The notes under the pieces were generated by a model. That model did not search any database. It worked only from the letters and a program-made list of their open reading frames with translations, and had not been told where the DNA came from. The translations under genes and the position numbers were made by a program. Below, piece after piece: positions 51,196-60,485 of a stretch of DNA of 64,000 nucleotides. Numbering within the stretch: the first letter of the stretch is position 1; every line of letters starts with the position of its first letter. The stretch covers positions 992,001 to 1,056,000 of the forward strand of contig NZ_CP126110.1 in NCBI RefSeq assembly GCF_030123405.1. The letters run 5' to 3'. This DNA comes from Neobacillus sp. WH10. GTDB taxonomy: Bacteria > Bacillota > Bacilli > Bacillales > Cytobacillaceae.

Positions 51196-52449
51196 ATGAA
51201 GAAAATTAGTTTAGCATGGCAGATATTCATTGGACTGGCTCTTGGTATTATTGTCGGTGCGGTTTTTTATGGCAATCCGCATGTGGCAACTTACCTCCAG
51301 CCAATAGGTGATATATTTATTCGCTTAATTAAAATGATTGTTGTTCCAATCGTTGTCTCAAGTCTAATTGTTGGTGTTGCAGGCGTAGGCGATATGAAGT
51401 CCTTGGGAAAGCTCGGAGGCAAAACCCTGCTTTACTTTGAAATCATCACGACAATCGCAATCATTGTTGGACTGCTTGCCGCGAACGTATTTCAACCAGG
51501 TGTTGGGGTCGATCGCACCCATTTAACAAAGACGGATATTAATAGTTATGTAAGTACAGCTGAAAAAACTGAGTCACATTCGATGATTGATACAGTGGTG
51601 AACATTGTTCCTACTAACATTATTCAGTCTTTAGCAGAGGGAGATATGCTTGCAATCATTTTCTTCTCTGTTATGTTTGGACTTGGAGTGGCAGCGATCG
51701 GAGAGAAAGGCCTGCCGATTCTCAATTTCTTCAAAGGAACTGCAGATGCGATGTTCTTTGTAACAAATCAAATCATGAAATTAGCCCCTTTCGGTGTTTT
51801 TGCTTTGATTGGTGTAACTGTTTCGAAATTTGGTATCTCCTCTTTAATTCCACTTGGGAAACTGGTTCTTGTTGTATACGGGGCAATGATCTTTTTCATT
51901 TTAGTGGTTTTAGGGTTAACGGCGAAAATTGTAGGGTTTAACATTTTTAAGCTAATTCGATATTTAAAAGATGAACTAATTTTGGGCTATACGACAGCGA
52001 GTTCAGAAACTGTCCTTCCCAAAATTATGGAGAAGATGGAGAAGCTCGGCTGTCCAAAGTCGATTACTTCTTTTGTTATTCCAACCGGTTATTCTTTTAA
52101 TCTTGATGGATCGACTCTATATCAAGCGATTGCGGCAATGTTCATTGCACAAATGTATGGAATCCATATGAGTATTGGACAGCAAATAACATTAGTTTTT
52201 GTATTAATGCTTACATCCAAGGGGATTGCCGGGGTTCCAGGCGTATCGTTTGTTGTTCTTCTTGCCACATTAGGTACTGTAGGGCTGCCTGTTGAGGGTT
52301 TAGCATTTATTGCGGGTATTGACCGGATTCTCGACATGGCACGTACATGTGTTAACATTGTTGGCAACTCCTTGGCGGCTATAGTTATTACAAAATGGGA
52401 AGGCCATAGCCTTGATGATTCTGTTACTGTTGAGCAAAAAGCGGCTTAA
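51196..52449 (+). CDS. gltT: Glutamate/aspartate : H+/Na+ symporter, DAACS family
   Basis: 417 residues from ATG 51196 (AAGGGG 8 bp before), closely matching B. subtilis GltT throughout ('YGNP', 'YLQPIGDIFIRLIKMIVVPI', 'IPTGYSFNLDG', 'AFIAGIDRILDMART'). Family motifs present: the serine-rich hairpin 'TASSETVLP', the NxDG motif 'NLDGST', and substrate-binding Asp/Arg in 'DRILDMARTCVN'. Imports glutamate and aspartate across the cytoplasmic membrane. Terminator follows. Confidence 0.93.
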   Translation: MKKISLAWQIFIGLALGIIVGAVFYGNPHVATYLQPIGDIFIRLIKMIVVPIVVSSLIVGVAGVGDMKSLGKLGGKTLLYFEIITTIAIIVGLLAANVFQPGVGVDRTHLTKTDINSYVSTAEKTESHSMIDTVVNIVPTNIIQSLAEGDMLAIIFFSVMFGLGVAAIGEKGLPILNFFKGTADAMFFVTNQIMKLAPFGVFALIGVTVSKFGISSLIPLGKLVLVVYGAMIFFILVVLGLTAKIVGFNIFKLIRYLKDELILGYTTASSETVLPKIMEKMEKLGCPKSITSFVIPTGYSFNLDGSTLYQAIAAMFIAQMYGIHMSIGQQITLVFVLMLTSKGIAGVPGVSFVVLLATLGTVGLPVEGLAFIAGIDRILDMARTCVNIVGNSLAAIVITKWEGHSLDDSVTVEQKAA

Positions 52450-52527
52450 CATCACGATAAAGGACACCTTGCGAAAGAATGAGCGTAATTGTTGTCACTT
52501 AATCAAATTATCATAAGTTCCATCCGC

Positions 52528-52560
52528 AAAAAAGATTGGCTCAAAAAAGCCAATCTTTCT
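52528..52560. terminator. Bidirectional terminator between gltT and mprF
   Basis: AAAGATTGGCT with AGCCAATCTTT, perfect 11-bp stem, A-run before and T-run after. Confidence 0.85.
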
Positions 52561-52569
52561 TTGCGTTTA

Positions 52570-55110
52570 TTAGTCTCCATTTTTTCTTTTTTTGCCAATC
52601 AATAAAGTGATTTGTGCCATCGTAATTGGCAAGGACGTTTTTTTTCGGTAAGCTAAATATTTTGGAAGCCACATGTCGGCATATTTATCTTTAAATTTTC
52701 TTAAACCTTGAAATGAATAGAGAAATTGACCGTGTAAAAATATTTGAGAAGCAACTTTTTCACTTAAAAACGAAAACTTTGACAGGCCTACATTTGATAA
52801 AGGTGCCATCCCGATATTAAAGTATTGATATCCCTGTTCTTTTGCCCATTCGAATAATGATAGAAAAACAAAGTCCATCGTTCCGGTTGGCGCATGCTTT
52901 CCAAAGCGCATCAAATCCAACGAGATGGATTGGTTTTGATTATAAACCGGCATTATGCTGGCAAAGCCAAGTATCTTTGTTCCATTTGCTCTAATAACAG
53001 CTATTTCAGCCTTATTGAGGTAATTCACATCAAAAAAACCGAGTGAAAAACCTTTTTCCGTTCTTCCTTGAAGCCATTCATCAGATATTTCTTTTATTTC
53101 CTTCATGAAATCTGCTTGAAAGGGAGGCTTTACAATTTCAAACTGATAATTCTCTCGTTCAAACTTGTTTTTTACTGCCCTGGCTCCTTTCATTTTTTTT
53201 CCACTTAATGAAAAACTGTCTAATTCAACATAAGCTTCCTCACCTAGCTTGAAAAAGTCATAACCGTTTTCATGCAGATATGGAAGCATTTTCTCGCTTA
53301 TCTCGTAAAAAACAGGAGTATACCCATAAAGATCAGCTGTTTCTCTAAATTCTTCTATTGCAGCTGGCAATTCGTCTCGGTCTCCAACAGGGTTACCGAG
53401 GACCACAAGCTTGTCTGCATATACTTGATAGGCAAACATGACGTTTTCCTCTTTATTCCAATAAATATATTTATCATGTAAAAAGATTAAATGTGTTAGG
53501 ACTGTTCCATTATAATGATCCAAATGTTCCATGATTTTTTCTTCCTGAGTAATAGATGTTTTCAGCTCCCATTTTTTATAGCGTCTAACTAAAAAGCCGA
53601 TGAAGAAAAGTAACATAGCAATAAACAAACCGATTAATGCACTTTTAAATAATTCACGAGAGTCTTTAATCAAATATGGTGAAAGCGTTGGAGTCACTTT
53701 AATTTCGGAGGAAGGCAAATTGAAATATCCGATTAATAAAAACATAAAGGTAATTACAACAAACATACCGATATCAAAAATGGTTTTACTCCAGCTTAAT
53801 ACAAAACTCTCTCTGTAAAATCGCTTTTTTGATACTCTCAAGAGCACGGCAACAATTAAAATATACAATGCCTCCTCATAATCAAAACCCTTTAAAAAAG
53901 TGAAAAAGGCAGCAAAAATTAAAACGACAATTGTTAGGTTGTATGTCCGCTTCTCTTTGTACTGAATACCACGGGATAACCCGAGCAGGATAAAACCAGT
54001 TGCAACAGAAAGCTGATGCGAGATATTCATGATTGGAAAGGATAAAAATTCTTGAGCAATCTTTATCCTTTCGATAATTCCTGGGACAGCTGCAGAAAGA
54101 AGCAAAACAAGTCCTGACAGAAAGACCAAAAAGGTTAAAAATATATGGCCAGTCCTCACTAGGATGGCATTTGGAACATTGTTCCACGATTGATTCCACC
54201 TGTTCCAAAAATCCTTGATAAATAAAACTAATCCGACTAAAAATGGTAGAATAAAATAGCCGATACGATAAAATAGCAGTAGGACAACCACTTTCTCCCC
54301 CGGAACACCTAAAACATGAGTACCCCAGATGAAAAGTAAGTCAAAGGACCCGAACCCCCCAGGTATCATACTAATAATTCCGGCACATGAAGCAACGATA
54401 AAAACAGGCACAAGCTCCTTAAAATCAATAGGGATTCTTAAAATCATACATAATAACCAGATAGCTAGGAAAATGGCAATCCATTCAAACAAAGAAACGA
54501 TGATCAGTTTGAGCGCTATTCCAAACTCGACCATTGATTCTTTTGCTTTTTTGCGTTGAATAAAATAAATTACGATAAAAATCGGCAGATATAAACTTAT
54601 AGCTGCTACTGCCCAAAAAAGCCATCTTTTTTCATGAAAAAGAGGTGAGCTTCGATAACCGATAAGAACGATCCAAGATAACAAAGAAATGCCGGTCAGA
54701 TAAAACAGCGAAACAGATGCTATTTTCTTCACTAGTGTTTTTTTGTCAGCTTCAGCTTCTTGATAGAAATAGGTTCTCAGTGTAGCACCAACAAGACCTC
54801 CAAACCCAATTAAGTTTGAAAAGGTATTGGCAATAAAAGACCTTTTCACCAGCTCTTTTAACGGTACTTTAAGGCCTAATATTTTTGCTAAAAATACATC
54901 ATAGAAAAACATTGGGAAAATGGCACAAAAGGTAATTAAAAAAATCAAGACCATCTTAGTCAAATGCAATTGACTAACTTCATGGCGAAACAACTGAATG
55001 TTCATGTTTCCCGTAAATTTTTTTATTTCATATCCTGCGAGACCAAATAATATCACTGGAAATAAAATTTTTATGAATAAAAAGATCTTTTCTTTGTTAA
55101 CCGTTTTCAA
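52570..55110 (-). CDS. mprF: Phosphatidylglycerol lysyltransferase / flippase
   Basis: 846 residues. The N-terminal 500 residues hold about fourteen hydrophobic spans including the flippase region ('FSNLIGFGGLVGATLRTYFY' and 'SMIPGGFGSFDLLFIWG'). The C-terminal 300 residues are the cytosolic DUF2156 transferase ('YGYTPVFYEISEKMLPYL', 'SDEWLQGRTEKGFSLGFF', 'TMDFVFLSLFEWAKEQGYQY'). The enzyme adds lysine from Lys-tRNA to phosphatidylglycerol and flips the product, lowering sensitivity to cationic peptides. Usual length is about 840-860. Confidence 0.96.
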   Translation of the reverse strand: MKTVNKEKIFLFIKILFPVILFGLAGYEIKKFTGNMNIQLFRHEVSQLHLTKMVLIFLITFCAIFPMFFYDVFLAKILGLKVPLKELVKRSFIANTFSNLIGFGGLVGATLRTYFYQEAEADKKTLVKKIASVSLFYLTGISLLSWIVLIGYRSSPLFHEKRWLFWAVAAISLYLPIFIVIYFIQRKKAKESMVEFGIALKLIIVSLFEWIAIFLAIWLLCMILRIPIDFKELVPVFIVASCAGIISMIPGGFGSFDLLFIWGTHVLGVPGEKVVVLLLFYRIGYFILPFLVGLVLFIKDFWNRWNQSWNNVPNAILVRTGHIFLTFLVFLSGLVLLLSAAVPGIIERIKIAQEFLSFPIMNISHQLSVATGFILLGLSRGIQYKEKRTYNLTIVVLIFAAFFTFLKGFDYEEALYILIVAVLLRVSKKRFYRESFVLSWSKTIFDIGMFVVITFMFLLIGYFNLPSSEIKVTPTLSPYLIKDSRELFKSALIGLFIAMLLFFIGFLVRRYKKWELKTSITQEEKIMEHLDHYNGTVLTHLIFLHDKYIYWNKEENVMFAYQVYADKLVVLGNPVGDRDELPAAIEEFRETADLYGYTPVFYEISEKMLPYLHENGYDFFKLGEEAYVELDSFSLSGKKMKGARAVKNKFERENYQFEIVKPPFQADFMKEIKEISDEWLQGRTEKGFSLGFFDVNYLNKAEIAVIRANGTKILGFASIMPVYNQNQSISLDLMRFGKHAPTGTMDFVFLSLFEWAKEQGYQYFNIGMAPLSNVGLSKFSFLSEKVASQIFLHGQFLYSFQGLRKFKDKYADMWLPKYLAYRKKTSLPITMAQITLLIGKKRKNGD

Positions 55111-55337
55111 ATTTATTCACCTATTTTCTCCTTGTTCACCAGCCAGCCATTGACATTTCTATTCAACAAAGGATAGGAAAATGGAAGCCTCTAGTTAACG
55201 AAAAAACATATTAATCTAATCTGTATTTTGTATCGAAACTACATAAATATTCATAATGACCTTGGGTAAGGATTTTTTAATATTGTAACAATGGTTTAAT
55301 ATTAAAACCAGACTAGTAGAATTTAGGGGGATCTTTA

Positions 55338-55823
55338 GTGAGAAAAATTACCTTATCTAATGGAAACACAGTAGAGGTTGAATGCTTGAGTTGTGCTTTA
55401 ACGAGTGGATTGATTGAACCAGATGGAGGGGTTGTCATCGAAACAGAGCATTTCCATGCTCATCAAGACGTCGCATACCCTATAAAGGGATTAATTATTT
55501 TGGCGTCGAAGCGTCATATTACCTGTTTTGATGAATTAACTGAGTTAGAGAAGATTGATTATATCAACGTTCTAACAAAAATTAGAAAAGCGCAACGAGA
55601 AGTATTAGGAATTGAACATGTCTATTATTTTTATAACGAAGATACCACACACCATTTTCATACATGGATGGTCCCCCGCTATGAATGGATGTACAGCTTT
55701 GGACGTTCTGTGGAATCTGTCCGACCTGTTCTGCTTCATGCCAGAAATGAAATGAATGATGATGAAAATGTGAAAGAAATGATAGAGGGCATTGAAATGC
55801 TCAAAAATAATTTGAACAGCTGA
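55338..55823 (+). CDS. HIT-family-like protein with incomplete triad
   Basis: 161 residues from a GTG with GGGGG upstream. 'CLSCALTSGLIEPDGGVVIE' start, 'HAHQDVAYPIKGLIILASKR' middle and 'NEDTTHHFHTWMVPRYEW' near residue 105 match HIT/GalT-like folds, but the third histidine of HxHxHxx is Trp. The catalytic middle His may still be present, as in GalT. Nucleotide phosphoesterase or transferase activity is plausible but not assured. Confidence 0.75.
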   Translation: MRKITLSNGNTVEVECLSCALTSGLIEPDGGVVIETEHFHAHQDVAYPIKGLIILASKRHITCFDELTELEKIDYINVLTKIRKAQREVLGIEHVYYFYNEDTTHHFHTWMVPRYEWMYSFGRSVESVRPVLLHARNEMNDDENVKEMIEGIEMLKNNLNS

Positions 55824-56083
55824 CGTAAAAAAGGAAGACATACGAAAACGCATGGTTGAATATTTTCATGCGTTTTCGGTTATCTATCGATTGCGAATTC
55901 ATAAATGAATTGGCCAAATAAATATCTTCCCAATTTGGATGCTAAAGGTATGATGTAAGAAGAGATATTTTTCCTCGTTGTTGAATTTAATAGTTTATGA
56001 AGGGGTTTTAAATCAACCAATCGTTATTGAATGGATTAAAAAGTATAATGAGTAAAACGGTCAAATTTAAAGGAGTGAAAAAA

Positions 56084-56797
56084 GTGAAGTGGATTCTTAA
56101 TAAAGTTTTCGTAGGTTTACCCAAAACAATGGGAAGTAAAGAGGCTGTAAATCCCATGGAGCGGGAATGGACAAGTGCCATTTTTAAAGAGCCTGTTGAA
56201 GGACCAATCTGGGTTGGCAAAACAGGTTTAACAGGTGATGGAGTAGCAGATTTGGAACACCATGGCGGGCCCGAAAAAGCCGTTTTTGCCTATTCAATTG
56301 AAAATTATACATACTGGAGAAATGAATTAGATATATCGGATATATCAGCTGGTGGCATGGGTGAAAATTTGGTTATGGAGCATGCAACGGAGGAAACGGT
56401 TTCCATTGGTGATACCTTTCAAATTGGTGAGGCGATTATTCAAGTTTCTCAGCCAAGGCAGCCGTGCTGGAAGCCTGCGCGCCGTTTTAAAATTAAAAAC
56501 TTAGCATTGTTATTACAGAATACAGGAAAAACCGGCTGGTATTTCCGTGTTTTACAAGAAGGGTATATTGAAGAGGGGCAAACATTTACCTTACTTGATC
56601 GTCCATATCCGCATTGGACCATCCAAAAATGTAATCAAATTCTCCATGGTAAGCAGCAGAATTTTATAGAAATGCAAGAACTTGCTGGGTGTGAATTGCT
56701 TGCGCCGGGCATGAGAGCTACTTTATCAAAGCGAATAGAGAAACGGAACTCCAGTGCCCCAGATATCCGCAACCGAGTTTTTGGACCAAATGAATAA
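56084..56797 (+). CDS. MOSC-domain protein, YiiM-like
   Basis: 237 residues from a GTG eight bases after AGGAG; starts upstream lack such a site. 'MGENLVMEHATEETVSIGDT', 'QVSQPRQPCWKPARRF' with the conserved Cys, and 'GWYFRVLQEGYIEEGQTFTL' are MOSC/3-alpha signatures. MOSC proteins handle molybdenum cofactor sulfur or reduce N-hydroxylated bases (YiiM). Role here is inferred. Confidence 0.88.
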   Translation: MKWILNKVFVGLPKTMGSKEAVNPMEREWTSAIFKEPVEGPIWVGKTGLTGDGVADLEHHGGPEKAVFAYSIENYTYWRNELDISDISAGGMGENLVMEHATEETVSIGDTFQIGEAIIQVSQPRQPCWKPARRFKIKNLALLLQNTGKTGWYFRVLQEGYIEEGQTFTLLDRPYPHWTIQKCNQILHGKQQNFIEMQELAGCELLAPGMRATLSKRIEKRNSSAPDIRNRVFGPNE

Positions 56798-56859
56798 AAT
56801 AGTGTATCGATGGACTACAAGATTAATTCAAATCTAGTTTGCTATTATTTTTCAACAAT

Positions 56860-56888
56860 AAACAGGGATGACTGCCATCCCTGTTTAT
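56860..56888. terminator. Bidirectional terminator
   Basis: ACAGGGATG (56862-56870) with CATCCCTGT (56876-56884) between convergent genes. Confidence 0.75.
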
Positions 56889-56901
56889 TTATACATTTAG
56901 C

Positions 56902-58005
56902 TTATCCCAATAATTTAGGCAGACCGAAAGCGAGTAAGAGAATCGCAAGCACGATAATCCATGAAAGCGGGTGGGCCCAGTTATTTGTCCAGCCGATTCC
57001 GAACCGTTTTTCTAAAAATATCGCTGGGTCATTCTTGTTAAAATAAAACATGCCAAGCTTCCAATAACGGTCATCATCACGATCAATAACTGTGCCGTTT
57101 TCACCGCCTGTTTTTACAGCAATACGACTTCCGCCTTGACCAGTTGTTATCGATAGAATAATAGATACTACAATAATACCAATGGTAAAGACAAGCGGAA
57201 CAATCATTAATAGCTGATGATTAATTTGATACATTAATGATAGCTGGTTCAGCATAAATATGGTGATCAAGCCTGTACCCATGATGATAGTGAACAGCGA
57301 CCACCGTCTTCTGAACACGATATTTTGCCGAATGGATTCCTCGGGATTAGCAGCGGACACTTGCTGTTTGGCTTTAGAAATAATGGTATTAATGAATAAA
57401 AACAGTAGTGTCAGATAAATCTGCATGATTGGCATAAGCAGCACTGACCGATAAGATTTATTTGCCCAGGTAGTGACCTCGCCACTAAAGTTATATTGCA
57501 TCGGATATCTATCAGGAATAAGCTGGTAATTTGTAAGAGTAATGACGATGGATAAAATCGAAATCAAAAATGGGATGACAAACCAATAATTAGAGTATGC
57601 CAGCTTTTGATTTCGAAACCCGGTATCAATCGTGACTAACTGCGGCTTTCGCGTCCAATTTTGATTATTATTTTTTAGTTCCTTCATTTGCTTATGGAAA
57701 ATAAGATAGACGGCAAAACTTACAGCTATAAAAGCAAAAATCAAGATGGAAAACAAGACTGCGGTGAAGTTTTCATCGCGACCTGCAGCTGTAAACCAAA
57801 AAACTACTGTAATGATGATAGCCAGAATTGCATTCGTCCAGGCATATTTTTGGCGCATTTTTTTTATATCATGAAGATGGTAGGCCTCTTCAGGGATCGA
57901 TACACCGAAACTTTCTGTTTTTCGTGTCCAAAAAGGGATGAAAATTAGCGGAATAAAGATCGGAATCATCATCGCAATAAGAAATAATAAAATGTTGGAA
58001 GTCAT
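56902..58005 (-). CDS. DUF1648/DUF5808 membrane protein
   Basis: 367 residues with about nine hydrophobic spans. 'YQLIPDRYPMQYNFSGEVTT' at about residue 165 is the DUF1648 signature (LPdxiPxHfxxxG), and 'DDRYWKLGMFYFNKNDPAIF' near residue 310 the DUF5808 signature. Related to SdpI-type immunity and stress membrane proteins. The gene starts 6 bp after the end of a GntR regulator gene, one operon. Confidence 0.85.
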   Translation of the reverse strand: MTSNILLFLIAMMIPIFIPLIFIPFWTRKTESFGVSIPEEAYHLHDIKKMRQKYAWTNAILAIIITVVFWFTAAGRDENFTAVLFSILIFAFIAVSFAVYLIFHKQMKELKNNNQNWTRKPQLVTIDTGFRNQKLAYSNYWFVIPFLISILSIVITLTNYQLIPDRYPMQYNFSGEVTTWANKSYRSVLLMPIMQIYLTLLFLFINTIISKAKQQVSAANPEESIRQNIVFRRRWSLFTIIMGTGLITIFMLNQLSLMYQINHQLLMIVPLVFTIGIIVVSIILSITTGQGGSRIAVKTGGENGTVIDRDDDRYWKLGMFYFNKNDPAIFLEKRFGIGWTNNWAHPLSWIIVLAILLLAFGLPKLLG

Positions 58006-58011
58006 GATTTA

Positions 58012-58398
58012 TCACCCTTCATGTAAAAAATTTGCGAATATTCGACTGCAAAGCTGTAAAAAATCTTTTTCCGGGACATCGCGGCAAACTGCTTCAGCAA
58101 TCAGTGGATGGAGTTTGGATTCCAATTCAGACCAGTAGGCTTCATTTGCTTTAGGAACGCCATCGGGATTGATGACCACGCCTTTTTGCCGATGAATCAA
58201 AATAAATCCTTCTTGTTTCAATTGCTGATAGGCTTTGTTAACGGTATGAAGATTAATACCTAGATCCGCTGCCAGTGACCGTACGGAGGGTAGTGCCTCG
58301 CCAGGGCTTAGTTCTTTTTTTGCGATACCGGCAATGATCTGGTACTTTAATTGTGTATAAATTGGTTCTTCTGATTCAAGATCAAGTGTAATATACAC
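58012..58398 (-). CDS. GntR-family regulator, YtrA type
   Basis: 128 residues with GTG 58398 as preferred start (AAAGGAG ten bases upstream); a GTG at 58407 overlaps that site. Winged helix 'IYTQLKYQIIAGIAKKELSP' and 'LAADLGINLHTVNKAYQQLK', short C-terminal dimerisation tail as in YtrA. YtrA regulators control cell-envelope membrane proteins and bind at their own promoter; the inverted repeat at 58425-58445 fits. Confidence 0.9.
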   Translation of the reverse strand: MYITLDLESEEPIYTQLKYQIIAGIAKKELSPGEALPSVRSLAADLGINLHTVNKAYQQLKQEGFILIHRQKGVVINPDGVPKANEAYWSELESKLHPLIAEAVCRDVPEKDFLQLCSRIFANFLHEG

Positions 58399-58424
58399 AT
58401 ACTCCACACTCCTTTTGTATTATG

Positions 58425-58453
58425 TGTTATATTTATAGTATAACAGTTATAAC
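58425..58453 (-). promoter_or_regulatory. Probable YtrA-type operator
   Basis: TGTTATA (58425-58431) and TATAACA (58439-58445) are perfect inverted repeats with a 7-bp spacer, followed by another half-site TTATAACA (58446-58453). They lie 27-55 bp upstream of the gntR start. Confidence 0.6.
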
Positions 58454-58512
58454 AAGGAAATCAATATGTTAAAAGACCGAGTACGGTCAATTTTTAGAAG
58501 GGAGAATTCCTT

Positions 58513-58731
58513 ATGACAGAAAACAAACAAATAACGGAAAGCGACCTTCCTGCTGGATTAGCTAAGCCGGCACAGCGGGCACTTTTAACTGCCGGATATT
58601 TGCAGCTGGAGCAAATCGCCAAAGTAAGTGAAGTGGAAATCTTGAAGCTGCATGGTATGGGCCCAAAAGCATTGGAGCAGCTCCGAAATGCCCTCGATGC
58701 AAAGGGCCTATCATTTGCAAACCGTGCATGA
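58513..58731 (+). CDS. RNA polymerase alpha C-terminal-domain-like protein
   Basis: 72 residues, GAAGGGAGAA ribosome binding site. 'LPAGLAKPAQRALLTAGYLQ', 'LEQIAKVSEVEILKLHGMGP' and 'KALEQLRNALDAKG' match the alpha-CTD/helix-hairpin-helix fold that binds DNA UP elements and transcription factors. Stand-alone copies are common in bacilli; role unknown. Confidence 0.8.
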   Translation: MTENKQITESDLPAGLAKPAQRALLTAGYLQLEQIAKVSEVEILKLHGMGPKALEQLRNALDAKGLSFANRA

Positions 58732-58840
58732 GAATGAATTTATTCACCAAATTTGTGTTGGAAAATTTTTAAATGTAGTAACTTAGAGGGTGATTAGAGA
58801 AGCGGATGTTTCAGCAAAATAGGGTAGGAAGATGCCTCCA

Positions 58841-59224
58841 CTAAAGGCGGTCATCTTCCCATGCTCTGTCAGCATCAATATTGTATTTTTCTTTTAATGT
58901 TTGTTTTGGTTGACTTCGTGTTCCTGTATTTTTTAATTCCTTAGGTTGCATATTCTTTTCTTCAATATTCAATTCACTAGCTCCATTGGTTTGATCAAAG
59001 AATCCTAAAGCATATTTGACCACTTCTTGAATATCATTTGTTTCGTAAGCAGCAAAATCATCGTTAGTGATATTCAACTTGACGCCTTCTAGTACATAGC
59101 CACTGTCTAAATCGATATCCAAATGTACCTCATAACCTTCGGCATTTTCATTCGCTTCAATAATGTTGAAAGTCTGAATCGTTGTGCCCGTTTCATAATC
59201 GATTGATTCCATAAAATCTGACAT
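58841..59224 (-). CDS. Hypothetical acidic protein
   Basis: 127 residues, AAGGCGGTG ribosome binding site. Acidic beta-rich part ('NAEGYEVHLDIDLDSGYVLE') with a disordered, charged C-terminal third ('TLKEKYNIDADRAWEDDRL'). Family not recognised; no adjacent partner. Confidence 0.6.
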   Translation of the reverse strand: MSDFMESIDYETGTTIQTFNIIEANENAEGYEVHLDIDLDSGYVLEGVKLNITNDDFAAYETNDIQEVVKYALGFFDQTNGASELNIEEKNMQPKELKNTGTRSQPKQTLKEKYNIDADRAWEDDRL

Positions 59225-59470
59225 ACAAACACCGCCTTATTTTCAAGTGTAACCTCCCATAGTTTTAGCCGTACTAGCCTCTGATATTCCTTTGGCTTTA
59301 GGTAACCTTTAAAGGTTGATGAAATAGTCTTTCGACTCTGAGTTTTTTAAAAGCCTGAATTTTCTGGAAACGATTTCATATCTTGATTTAAAATGGTATA
59401 ATAAACCAGAGAACCTCATAATTTTTTCATCAAGCACACCGTAATGAAATCATGAAAGGGGTAGAGAAGA

Positions 59471-59653
59471 ATGGCTGAAAGCATCTTTAAACACTTAGAA
59501 AAAAAGGGAATCATTGTACCTGAACACCAGATTCAACCTTTAATGTCACAGTGGGATGCCTACCACCTATTGACAAACAATTCAAATCCCGAAAAGCTTG
59601 CCGGTAAAAACGCGAGCCTCAAAAATGTACCGGAGGGGCCCAGATACCAGTAA
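59471..59653 (+). CDS. Small hypothetical protein
   Basis: 60 residues with AAAGGGGTAG ribosome binding site. 'FKHLEKKGIIVPEHQIQPLM' then a polar tail. A sequence resembling a cre site with one mismatch (TGGAAACGATTTCA, 59365-59378) lies about 95 bp upstream, so CcpA control is possible but weak. Function unknown. Confidence 0.55.
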   Translation: MAESIFKHLEKKGIIVPEHQIQPLMSQWDAYHLLTNNSNPEKLAGKNASLKNVPEGPRYQ

Positions 59654-59713
59654 AGTATTGTAAAATAACACATTGGAGATTTTCCTCCATTACATTGTGA
59701 TAACCTTGTTAAG

Positions 59714-59762
59714 GGTGTCAGGCACCATGTGAAATTTTCACATGGTGCCTGACACCTTTTTA
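59714..59762. terminator. Long palindromic terminator, GTGTCAGGCACC family
   Basis: GGTGTCAGGCACCATGTGAA (59714) pairs perfectly with TTCACATGGTGCCTGACACC (ending 59756), a near-perfect 43-bp palindrome followed by T5. GTGCCTGACACC hairpins recur widely in Bacillus genomes. It isolates the following two-component operon. Confidence 0.75.
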
Positions 59763-59797
59763 TGCTGTTATAATGGGTATTGAAGGGCGGGAAGTAT

Positions 59798-60484
59798 ATG
59801 ATGAAAATTTTGCTTGTGGAAGATGATAAAACGATTGCATCTGGACTTGAGTATTCGCTGCAGCAGGACCAGTTTTCCACGATTCTATGCTATGACGCCG
59901 TATCTGCTAAAAAGGTGATAGCAGAGGAATTGGATCAAATTGCATTATGTTTATTTGATTTATCCCTGCCAGATGGAAGTGGCTATGAATTGTGTAAGTT
60001 GGTGAAGGAACGGAGGGATCTTCCTGTTATTTTTTTAACAGCGATTGACGATGAGGTCAATGTTGTGATGGGACTTGACATGGGAGCAGATGATTACATA
60101 ACCAAACCTTTTCGGGTTCGAGAGCTTATCTCTAGGATCAAAACGGTCTTACGAAGATATCAAAAGCAGCCGCAAACAAAAATCACTATTGAAATCCAGA
60201 ATGTTAGCATTAATACACTCGAAGGGAAGGTTTATAAAAATGGCGAAGAAGTTCTGTTAACTGCCTTAGAATATCGCTTATTTCTAATCTTCGCGAACCA
60301 TATCGGACAGGTTCTCTCACGTAATCAATTATTGGAACGGATTTGGGATGTAGCTGGGGACTTCGTAAATGATAATACCTTAACGGTTTACATAAAAAGG
60401 CTGAGGGAAAAGTTAGAGGTTCATCCGCAAAATCCTCAAATTATCAAAACCGTGCGCGGATTAGGCTATAAGGTTGGTGATTAG
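59798..60484 (+). CDS. OmpR/PhoB-family response regulator
   Basis: 228 residues; ATG 59798 or 59801 follows GGGCGGGAAG. Receiver domain with 'ILLVEDD' and the phosphoacceptor Asp in 'LCLFDLSLPDGSG', Lys in 'DYITKPF'; C-terminal winged helix 'RNQLLERIWDVAGDFVNDNT' and 'RGLGYKVG'. Encoded with a short-loop kinase and an ABC exporter, as in VncRS/BceRS-like antimicrobial-response modules. The four 11-bp repeats at 61631 are its likely sites. Confidence 0.94.
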   Translation: MMKILLVEDDKTIASGLEYSLQQDQFSTILCYDAVSAKKVIAEELDQIALCLFDLSLPDGSGYELCKLVKERRDLPVIFLTAIDDEVNVVMGLDMGADDYITKPFRVRELISRIKTVLRRYQKQPQTKITIEIQNVSINTLEGKVYKNGEEVLLTALEYRLFLIFANHIGQVLSRNQLLERIWDVAGDFVNDNTLTVYIKRLREKLEVHPQNPQIIKTVRGLGYKVGD

Positions 60485-60485
60485 C

